Origin: Paraglaciecola sp. T6c
GTDB taxonomy: Bacteria; Pseudomonadota; Gammaproteobacteria; Enterobacterales; Alteromonadaceae
Length of the DNA stretch: 64,000 nucleotides
NCBI RefSeq assembly: GCF_000014225.1
Contig: NC_008228.1
Coordinates: forward strand, 5,022,001-5,086,000
Direction: 5' to 3'
Each line of letters opens with the position of its first letter. Position 1 is the first letter of the stretch. Under the pieces are notes generated by a model. That model did not search any database, was not told where the DNA came from, and was given only the letters and a program-made list of their open reading frames with translations. Shown piece after piece: positions 56,106-64,000 of the stretch. The position numbers and the translations under genes were made by a program.

Positions 56106-58001
56106 GTGGCAATAAACACATTATTTCACAGCGTGCTGACTCAACGTGCTGCCATTCAGCTGATGTCAGTTACCTGTATTTTACTTTTTTTGGTCACGGT
56201 TTTTTCAATTAAGCTGCAAACACCAGAGTCACTGACGAATAGCCAATTAACTGTTCTCACCGATACTCAACAGCAATACAAAATCAATACACTGCCAGAT
56301 GCAAACAGCCATCAATGGAAGGCAGTTGATGGTTTTGAGCTTGGCCTGCCCATGTCAGACACGCCCCATTGGCTGAGTTTTACGATTCCCAATTTACGCT
56401 CCAATGAACATTGGTTACTTGAGTTGAACAATGGACTTATTGATCACATCTCTGTGTGGTTTATTGAAGAAGGCGAACTTCTCGATCATTATCAAACGGG
56501 CGACACTCTGCCATTTGCATCTCGCAGTATGCCCTACGAAACGTTCATGTTTTCCATCCCTAAATTTGATGAAAACTTACGTGTTGTTATGCGACTTAGC
56601 AGTGATGGTACGTTACAGGTGCCAATCCATCTTTGGGCCGAGTCTGCGTTTTTAGTATTCAATGGTGAGCACAGCATCCTGATAGGGCTTTTCTTTGGCA
56701 TCTTGTTCGCCATGGGGATCAGTAACTTGTTTTTCTTCGTGATCAGCCGCCAGCCTGTGTTTTTACTTTATGCAGGTTATGTATTCAGCTTTGCGCTGCT
56801 ACTCGCTGCGATGCAAGGCATTGGGTACAAGTATATTTGGTCCGACAGCCCATGGATGCAAAAACACAGTGTGTCTATCTGGGCCAATGCCACGGTCTTT
56901 TACGCGATCGTATTTACCAATATTCTGTTAGATATCAAAAGTATCAGCCTGCGCTTGCACAAAATTTTAAATGGGTTGGCCATTTTATTTGCTCTGAGCT
57001 TAATCGCGGGCTTGTTTATTCCCAAATCATGGTTTTTGGAACCCTTCTTATTTGCACTTTGCGGGATAAGTTTGTTCATATACGCAGTCGGTATTTGGTG
57101 TTGGTATAAGCAAGTCCATTTAGCGCGCTTTTACACACTAGCTTGGACATCACTGTTGGTCAGCTCCTTGATTGCCTGTCTTGACCACCTCAATGTGCTG
57201 ACCCTGTCTATTTCATCTAACTACTTGCTGATGCTAGGTGTCATCATTGAAACTTTCTTATTGGCTCTCATGCTAGCTTTGAGCGTTAATCACCAGCGCC
57301 GTCAGTTGTTTAGAGCTCAGCGGGAAGCATTGCGTAAAGAACGAGATATGCGTGCAGTGCAAGACGAAGTGCTCGAGCAGCAAAACAACGCCCAAGAAGA
57401 ATTGGAGTATAGCGTGCAAGAGCGCACGTTAGAGTTAGAGATAGCCCTTAGGGAGTTATCAGAAATTAACCGCGAACTAGAAGAAAAGAACACGTTAGAC
57501 GCGTTAACGGGTATTCGTAACCGGCGCTATTTTGATAAGAAATATTTAGCGGAAGTGCGCCGAAGCCGCCGTGAGCGCACCGAACTAGTTGTGGCTATGA
57601 TTGATATTGATCACTTTAAGCGCGTGAACGATGAGCATGGCCATCTAGTAGGAGATGAATGTATTAAGTTTGTCGCCGAGCGCTTGAAAAAAGCCCTTAA
57701 GCGCCCCAGTGATGATGTATGTCGCTATGGGGGAGAAGAGTTCTCTGTCATCTTGCCAAGCACCGATATTAAAGGCGCTCAGGACTTACTCGAGCAGTTA
57801 AGGCTAGATATTCAAGACACCCCCGTTTATAGCGCGGGTGTGGTTGTTAATTTAACTGTGAGTATTGGCTTAGCCAGCGCCATCATGGACCCCCAGCAGA
57901 GTGAAGATGTGTTAATCGGCTTTGCGGATCAATTACTTTACCAAGCTAAAAATAACGGACGAAATTGCATCGTGGCGCAGCAGCTGCCGACCTCTGAATA
58001 G
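56106..58001 (+). CDS. 7TMR-DISM membrane diguanylate cyclase
   Basis: 631 residues from GTG 56106. A membrane anchor, then a periplasmic 7TMR-DISMED2-type sensor domain (about 45-180), seven membrane segments (about 190-400), a coiled coil (about 405-470) and a C-terminal GGDEF domain with intact GGEEF. RPSD five residues before it is an inhibitory I-site. It should make c-di-GMP in response to a periplasmic ligand, possibly a carbohydrate. Four bases after tatD, so probably the tail of that operon. It is the second diguanylate cyclase in the window. Confidence 0.92.
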   Translation: MAINTLFHSVLTQRAAIQLMSVTCILLFLVTVFSIKLQTPESLTNSQLTVLTDTQQQYKINTLPDANSHQWKAVDGFELGLPMSDTPHWLSFTIPNLRSNEHWLLELNNGLIDHISVWFIEEGELLDHYQTGDTLPFASRSMPYETFMFSIPKFDENLRVVMRLSSDGTLQVPIHLWAESAFLVFNGEHSILIGLFFGILFAMGISNLFFFVISRQPVFLLYAGYVFSFALLLAAMQGIGYKYIWSDSPWMQKHSVSIWANATVFYAIVFTNILLDIKSISLRLHKILNGLAILFALSLIAGLFIPKSWFLEPFLFALCGISLFIYAVGIWCWYKQVHLARFYTLAWTSLLVSSLIACLDHLNVLTLSISSNYLLMLGVIIETFLLALMLALSVNHQRRQLFRAQREALRKERDMRAVQDEVLEQQNNAQEELEYSVQERTLELEIALRELSEINRELEEKNTLDALTGIRNRRYFDKKYLAEVRRSRRERTELVVAMIDIDHFKRVNDEHGHLVGDECIKFVAERLKKALKRPSDDVCRYGGEEFSVILPSTDIKGAQDLLEQLRLDIQDTPVYSAGVVVNLTVSIGLASAIMDPQQSEDVLIGFADQLLYQAKNNGRNCIVAQQLPTSE

Positions 58002-58032
58002 ATGTAATTCTCTCGAATTTATTAAGACCTAA

Positions 58033-59052
<1,020 letters not shown>

Positions 59053-59081
59053 AAATTAGATTTGTGAGGTTTTGATACAAG

Positions 59082-59107
59082 CGCTGGCAGATTTGCTGGC
59101 GTTTTTG
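59082..59107 (+). terminator. hemB terminator
   Basis: CGCTGGCA-GATT-TGCTGGCG (two wobble pairs) followed by TTTTTG, 30 bases after the stop. Confidence 0.7.
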
Positions 59108-59248
59108 TTTGTATAAACAAGTAAAGATGTACGCACATGAGCTTTGCGAGAAACACTGTCAAGAGGAATACTTTCTGATGCGCTGTTGGGAACGTGAGTT
59201 AAAAAAATTGGTCAGAAAACTAAGGTAGATCGCGCGTTGAAAATAGCA

Positions 59249-60760
59249 TTACTCGCAGGTGAGGTGCCAACCCATTTTGTGTTGCTGCCACTTCTCATTA
59301 GCCAATTCTGCATCGATTAAAGGATGCGCTTTCAACCAGCCTTCGGGGAACACTAAGCGCCAGTCATTTTCTTCTACCTCTAAGCAAAATTGCGGTAGAA
59401 GGTTATCTTTACGGCGTATCGACAAAATACAAGCTAGACGCAGCACCCTTACTAGGCTGCGCATAATGCCCCGGGTTTCACTGTGGTTTTGATCGAATAC
59501 TTCAGGTGATATTTGCTGACGATGATTCAATACCAGCGTTTTTATGCCATCACGTTGTAAATTGGTATACCCCACCATAGGCACGTGACCTAAAATGTAA
59601 GCACCGTGCTTGTGATGCAATTTGTATTCAATGTGTAAACCAGTTTCATGCAACATAGCGGCCGCAACCAGCATGGCCTCACCATCGATACCGTCAACGT
59701 CAGTTTGCTCACTAAGTTGCTTAAACAACGTCAGGGCGACCTCAGTGACCCGTTCCGCTTGCTCCGAATCAATGTGAAAGTGCTGCATATGCTGATGGAT
59801 CGTTTGCATACGGCGGTCATTCTGCTGCATGTTTTCCAGCATGCCATAGATAAGACCTTCTCGTAGTGCGCCCCCTGATATCTGCATATCGCGGATAGAC
59901 AACGATTCGAATAAAGCGATGAGAATGGCTAAGCCACTGGGGAAAATAATCCGCCTGGATTCATCCAAACCATCAATTATTAAGTTGTCGAGCGTCGAGC
60001 AATCAATACATTGCTGGCGCAAGTTGTAAAGATAGTCGAGCCTAATGGCATCACTGATCCCTTGGGCAACTAAGATTTCTGTAATCGCTTGAGGTGTACC
60101 TGATGCGCCTAAGCACTGCTGCCAGTCAAAGCATACGAACTTATCTGCAACAGCATCGACCATCGCTTTGGCTGCATCAATCGCTGCTGCAAAGTTTTCC
60201 TCGCTGAGGACATCACCTGCAAAGTGACGCTCTTTAAACGTCACGCAGCCCATGTTGAGACTAACCAGATGAATGGGGGTCATATCGTTGCCGATAATGA
60301 TCTCGGTACTCGCGCCACCAATATCAATAACCAAAGAATTACCTTGATTGGCAGAGGTGTATGCCACGCCCAAATAAATTTGCCGTGCTTCTTCTTCACC
60401 ACTGATAACGCTTAGTGTGTGATCGAGGATTTGTTGGGCTTTTACGGTAAATACGTCAGCATTTTTAGCTAAACGTAACGTGGCGGTTGCCACCACACGA
60501 ATGTTGTCTCGGGGAATGTCCTGCAGACGCTCTGCGAACGTTTCGAGGCAGCGCCAGCCGCGCTCTAAACTTTCATTGTCAAGCATCATGTTATCGTCTA
60601 GCCCTGCGGCTAAACGCACTTTTTGCTTCACTTTACCAATAATTTGTACACTACCCGCTACCACGCGAACTATCACTAAGTGAAAACTATTTGAACCTAA
60701 ATCAACGGCTGCATATAGCTCTTCGGGGTGATTTTGCGGTAATCGGGTAGATGTAATCAT
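59249..60760 (-). CDS. gppA: Ppx/GppA family phosphatase (pppGpp/polyphosphate)
   Basis: 503 residues of the actin-like ASKHA family. [16 protein letters not shown] phosphate-binding start, [17 protein letters not shown] and the C-terminal HD-like helical part ([20 protein letters not shown]). Members either degrade polyphosphate or turn pppGpp into ppGpp; the two cannot be told apart reliably by eye, and the gppA call follows the rhlB-gppA gene pair of E. coli. ATG 60760 overlaps the rhlB stop (ATGA). Confidence 0.88.
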   Translation of the reverse strand: MITSTRLPQNHPEELYAAVDLGSNSFHLVIVRVVAGSVQIIGKVKQKVRLAAGLDDNMMLDNESLERGWRCLETFAERLQDIPRDNIRVVATATLRLAKNADVFTVKAQQILDHTLSVISGEEEARQIYLGVAYTSANQGNSLVIDIGGASTEIIIGNDMTPIHLVSLNMGCVTFKERHFAGDVLSEENFAAAIDAAKAMVDAVADKFVCFDWQQCLGASGTPQAITEILVAQGISDAIRLDYLYNLRQQCIDCSTLDNLIIDGLDESRRIIFPSGLAILIALFESLSIRDMQISGGALREGLIYGMLENMQQNDRRMQTIHQHMQHFHIDSEQAERVTEVALTLFKQLSEQTDVDGIDGEAMLVAAAMLHETGLHIEYKLHHKHGAYILGHVPMVGYTNLQRDGIKTLVLNHRQQISPEVFDQNHSETRGIMRSLVRVLRLACILSIRRKDNLLPQFCLEVEENDWRLVFPEGWLKAHPLIDAELANEKWQQHKMGWHLTCE

Positions 60761-62022
60761 GGCTTCCTGCGGTTACGCGAGCCTGATGATTGGCGCTTCT
60801 GAGGGTTGCGACCATTCTGCATTCGCTTTTTATGGCGAGGCTTAGGTGGTGTCACATCTCGAAGTAGTGCATCAGCTTGATATTCTGTTACCGGAATAGC
60901 ATGCTCAATGTAGGTTTCAATCGCTGGCAAGTTTAACGCGTAACGTTCACAAGCAAAGCTGATTGAGCTACCGCTTTGACCAGCACGACCGGTGCGGCCG
61001 ATACGATGTACGTAATCTTCAGCATCATCTGGTAAGTCATAGTTAAACACGTGACTAACCATAGGAATGTGCAAGCCTCGAGCGGCCACATCGGTAGCAA
61101 CCAGTATATCTAGCTTGCCAGACGTGAAATCTTCAAGGATTTTTAAGCGCTTGTTCTGAGGAACATCACCGCTTAATAGACCCACTCGATGACCATCTGC
61201 TTGTAGCCAGTCGGCAACTTTCTCACAGCTGTGCTTAGTATTCGCAAAAACAATGGCTTTATCCGGCCATTCTTCTTCCATCAAACTAAGTAGCAAGGCC
61301 ATTTTATCTTCATCAGAAGGATAAAAGAGCTCTTCTTTGATGCGCGTGCCGGTTTTGCGTTCGGGCTCAACTTGCACGTGAGTGGGGTTATCCATGTGCT
61401 CATAAGCTAGCTCTTGTACTCGGTACGACAACGTCGCCGAGAACAACATGCTTAAACGCTCTGTCGGTTTAGGCATGCGATTGAAAAGATAACGAATATC
61501 TTTAATAAAGCCTAAATCGAACATACGGTCCGCTTCATCAAGTACAGCGACTTGAATACCGGCTAACGAAAAAATGTTCTGCTTGTAGTAGTCAATGATC
61601 CTGCCGGTAGTGCCGATAATAATATCTACACCTTCTTCCAGCTTTTCCCGTTGACTTTGATAACCCTCGCCCCCATAAATCAAACCGAGAGACAAACCAG
61701 TGTGTTGACTTAGCAGTTCAGCATCGTTAAAGATCTGAACCGCCAACTCTCTGGTTGGCGCCATAATAATGGCTCTTGGTTGTTTTTTAGTGGGCTGCGG
61801 ATTACTTAGCAAGTAATGAAAAGTTGCCACCAAGAACGCGATAGTTTTACCGGTTCCGGTTTGCGCTTGACCTGCTATGTCATTCCCTTCTAATAGAGGG
61901 GGCAAGCTTAACGCTTGAATGGGCGTGCAGTGACTAAAGTTTGCGGCGGATAACGCCTTAACGACTTGCTCATTGATTGGCAAGTCCGCGAAATGTGTTT
62001 CGGTTAAATGAGTTGTTTGCAT
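60757..62022 (-). CDS. rhlB: ATP-dependent RNA helicase RhlB
   Basis: 421 residues. DEAD-box core: Q-motif [16 protein letters not shown], Walker [13 protein letters not shown] in [16 protein letters not shown] in FSATLS and the [10 protein letters not shown] motif VI, then a basic arginine/lysine tail. In E. coli it is the helicase of the RNA degradosome. Its ATGA overlap with gppA and its position back-to-back with trxA-rho match the E. coli arrangement. Confidence 0.96.
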   Translation of the reverse strand: MQTTHLTETHFADLPINEQVVKALSAANFSHCTPIQALSLPPLLEGNDIAGQAQTGTGKTIAFLVATFHYLLSNPQPTKKQPRAIIMAPTRELAVQIFNDAELLSQHTGLSLGLIYGGEGYQSQREKLEEGVDIIIGTTGRIIDYYKQNIFSLAGIQVAVLDEADRMFDLGFIKDIRYLFNRMPKPTERLSMLFSATLSYRVQELAYEHMDNPTHVQVEPERKTGTRIKEELFYPSDEDKMALLLSLMEEEWPDKAIVFANTKHSCEKVADWLQADGHRVGLLSGDVPQNKRLKILEDFTSGKLDILVATDVAARGLHIPMVSHVFNYDLPDDAEDYVHRIGRTGRAGQSGSSISFACERYALNLPAIETYIEHAIPVTEYQADALLRDVTPPKPRHKKRMQNGRNPQKRQSSGSRNRRKP

Positions 62023-62123
62023 AGCTTATAGCTTATCAGTGCTTGCATTAAAAAACAGTTTCTATATAACAATCACGATCACGCTGAATTATATCGGCGC
62101 TAGAATTAATGACGGAGAAAAGA

Positions 62124-62450
62124 ATGAGCGACAAAATTATCCAGTTATCGGACGATAGTTTCGAGGCAGATGTTATCAATGCTACTGGTCCTGTACTAGT
62201 TGACTTCTGGGCGGAATGGTGCGGTCCGTGTAAGATGATTGCGCCAATTTTGCATGAAATTGCTGACGAATTCGACGGCAAGTTAACAGTTGGCAAGCTG
62301 AATGTCGATGAAAATAACGAAACACCACCTAAGTATGGTATCCGTGGCATCCCTACTTTGCTTTTATTTAAAGGCGGAAATGTAGCTGCAACTAAAGTCG
62401 GCGCACTATCTAAAAGCCAATTAGAAGAGTTTTTGAACGAAAACATCTAA
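62124..62450 (+). CDS. trxA: Thioredoxin 1
   Basis: 108 residues from ATG 62124 (GGAGA five bases upstream); ATG 62109 is rejected. WCGPC at 32-36, [11 protein letters not shown] with the cis-proline. It reduces protein disulfides in the cytoplasm. Confidence 0.97.
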   Translation: MSDKIIQLSDDSFEADVINATGPVLVDFWAEWCGPCKMIAPILHEIADEFDGKLTVGKLNVDENNETPPKYGIRGIPTLLLFKGGNVAATKVGALSKSQLEEFLNENI

Positions 62451-62467
62451 TTAAGTGCTGAAAAATT

Positions 62468-62492
62468 AAGCCCGACCAAATCGGGCTTTTTT
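62468..62492 (+). terminator. trxA terminator
   Basis: AAGCCCGA-CCAAA-TCGGGCTT followed by TTTTT, 18 bases after trxA. The stretch 62493-62717 before rho holds no ORF or hairpin that I can see. Confidence 0.9.
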
Positions 62493-62717
62493 ATTTCTTG
62501 TATACTCTTTGTGCAAAGCTTTGTTCAATGTAATACCTTTTAAACCACTATTTTCACTAGACGTACCGTGATTTTGGTGCTAACTTTTCATTGTTCACAC
62601 CTGAACAGACCTGTACTTTCGCACCAATCAGAGATTTTTATAAGTAAATACCTTTGAACCATTCAATCAATTTTTGCTGATATGGCAAAACTTTCAAGCA
62701 TGAAAAGACCCACCAAT

Positions 62718-63983
62718 ATGAACCTAACGGAACTCAAGAACAAACCCATCAGTGAGCTGGTTGGACTGGCCGAAAAAATGGGCCTAGAAAACATGGCTCG
62801 CGCTCGTAAGCAAGACATTATATTTTCAATTTTGAAAACCCACGCCAAAAGTGGTGAAGATATTTTCGGCGACGGCGTCCTAGAAATACTTCAAGACGGC
62901 TTTGGTTTCTTGCGTTCTAACGACGCATCATACTTGGCGGGACCAGATGATATCTACGTATCACCTAGTCAGATACGTCGCTTTAACTTGCGCACCGGCG
63001 ATACCATTTCAGGTAAAATTCGCCCCCCCAAAGACAGCGAGCGATACTTTGCCCTGTTGAAGATCAGCGAAGTTAACTTTGACCGCCCTGAAAACGCCCG
63101 TAACAAAATCTTATTCGAAAACTTAACGCCACTGCATGCCAATGAGCGTTTAGTCATGGAGCGAGGCAACGGCAGTACCGAAGATATTACTGCTCGCGTA
63201 CTTGATTTAGCCTCTCCAATCGGCCGTGGTCAACGTGGTCTTATCGTTGCACCGCCTAAAGCCGGTAAAACGCTTTTACTACAGAACATCGCCCAATCAA
63301 TTGCAGCAAATCATCCAGAATGTTTGCTCATGGTATTGTTGATTGATGAGCGCCCAGAAGAAGTGACTGAGATGCAACGCCTTGTACAAGGTGAAGTGGT
63401 TGCTTCTACCTTTGATGAGCCTGCGAGTCGTCACGTACAAGTGGCTGAAATGGTAATTGAAAAAGCCAAACGTCTAGTCGAACACAAGAAAGATGTGGTT
63501 ATCTTACTTGATTCAATCACACGTTTAGCCCGAGCGTACAACACCGTAATCCCATCATCCGGTAAAGTACTTACTGGTGGTGTTGATGCTAACGCATTAC
63601 ACAAGCCTAAGCGTTTCTTTGGTGCTGCGCGTAACATCGAAGAAGGCGGCAGCTTAACCATTATTGCTACTGCGCTTATCGATACTGGCTCTAAAATGGA
63701 TGAAGTTATCTACGAAGAGTTTAAAGGTACGGGTAACATGGAATTACACCTGAACCGCAAAATTGCGGAAAAGCGTGTTTTCCCAGCGATTGACTACAAT
63801 CGCTCTGGTACTCGCCGCGAAGAATTACTGACCACCCCAGACGAATTACAAAAGATGTGGATCTTACGTAAAATCGTGCATGAAATGTCAGAAATTGACG
63901 CAATTGAATTTTTAATTGGTAAGTTGTCTATGACCAAAACCAATAATGAATTCTTCACTGCGATGCGCAAGCAAAAAAGCTAG
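62718..63983 (+). CDS. rho: Transcription termination factor Rho
   Basis: 421 residues from ATG 62718, giving the same N-terminus as E. coli Rho (MNLTELKN); in-frame upstream ATGs at 62682 and 62700 are rejected on that ground, though the ribosome site is weak at each. The N-terminal helical domain is followed by the RNA-binding cold-shock-like domain (GFGFLRS), Walker [11 protein letters not shown], Walker [17 protein letters not shown] and the Q/R-loop region. The complete gene fits just inside the window. Confidence 0.97.
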   Translation: MNLTELKNKPISELVGLAEKMGLENMARARKQDIIFSILKTHAKSGEDIFGDGVLEILQDGFGFLRSNDASYLAGPDDIYVSPSQIRRFNLRTGDTISGKIRPPKDSERYFALLKISEVNFDRPENARNKILFENLTPLHANERLVMERGNGSTEDITARVLDLASPIGRGQRGLIVAPPKAGKTLLLQNIAQSIAANHPECLLMVLLIDERPEEVTEMQRLVQGEVVASTFDEPASRHVQVAEMVIEKAKRLVEHKKDVVILLDSITRLARAYNTVIPSSGKVLTGGVDANALHKPKRFFGAARNIEEGGSLTIIATALIDTGSKMDEVIYEEFKGTGNMELHLNRKIAEKRVFPAIDYNRSGTRREELLTTPDELQKMWILRKIVHEMSEIDAIEFLIGKLSMTKTNNEFFTAMRKQKS

Positions 63984-64000
63984 CATCACAGCATAATACG

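Overview
The window looks like chromosomal DNA of a marine gammaproteobacterium of the order Alteromonadales, most likely Paraglaciecola/Glaciecola or a close relative. This is inferred from the gene set and protein character (nagB-II/nagA/nagP, tatABC-tatD, ubiE-ubiJ-ubiB, rhlB-gppA, trxA-rho, many TTG/GTG starts, middling GC) and was not checked against a database. No rRNA, tRNA, CRISPR array or complete prophage was seen.

Layout. 1-6.7 kb is a cell-wall/amino-sugar salvage block: a secreted NlpC/P60-type SH3 protein (cut by the window edge) and a DUF819 membrane protein, divergent from nagB-II, nagA and nagP, then a Tat-exported LD-carboxypeptidase. 7-8.2 kb holds a response-regulator diguanylate cyclase overlapped by a tiny histidine-kinase-DHp-like protein. 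8.2-11.6 kb holds a Fic protein and a large secreted cysteine-rich protein. 12-13.6 kb is the ABC-F protein YbiT. 13.8-17.6 kb is a chemoreceptor / thioredoxin-like DUF6436 / chemoreceptor triad. 17.8-21 kb is a flavin monooxygenase plus DUF2855 pair, divergent from a TetR regulator with a twin palindromic operator. 21-28.4 kb is housekeeping: short malic enzyme, a MITE-like element, rpmE, priA, a SPOR protein and hslVU with a heat-shock-like promoter.

28.5-36.9 kb is more accessory: an EstB-like serine hydrolase, a REP-like direct repeat, the PA2778/PA2779-type pair, a Rap1a/Tai-like exported protein, nhaA/nhaR, and a stand-alone lysis cassette (leader ORF, SH3-muramidase endolysin, GTA-type holin) with no phage genes around it. 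37-39.6 kb is a type III glutamine synthetase behind NtrC-like sites and a sigma54-like promoter. 39.8-46 kb has an unknown exported protein, a SecD-SecF pair without yajC, an RMD1/YagE protein and glutathione reductase.

46-64 kb is conserved core: prlC, a DNA glycosylase, ubiE-ubiJ-ubiB (ubiquinone), an outer-membrane-like protein, tatABC, an unknown exported protein, tatD, a 7TMR-DISM diguanylate cyclase, hemB, then rhlB-gppA divergent from trxA and rho.

The candidates for something undescribed are the orphan lysis cassette, the chemoreceptor/thioredoxin-like triad, the DHp-like stub coupled to the diguanylate cyclase, the DUF819 transporter in a muropeptide context, and the large secreted protein next to Fic. 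All functions are read from sequence and memory of families; nothing was searched.
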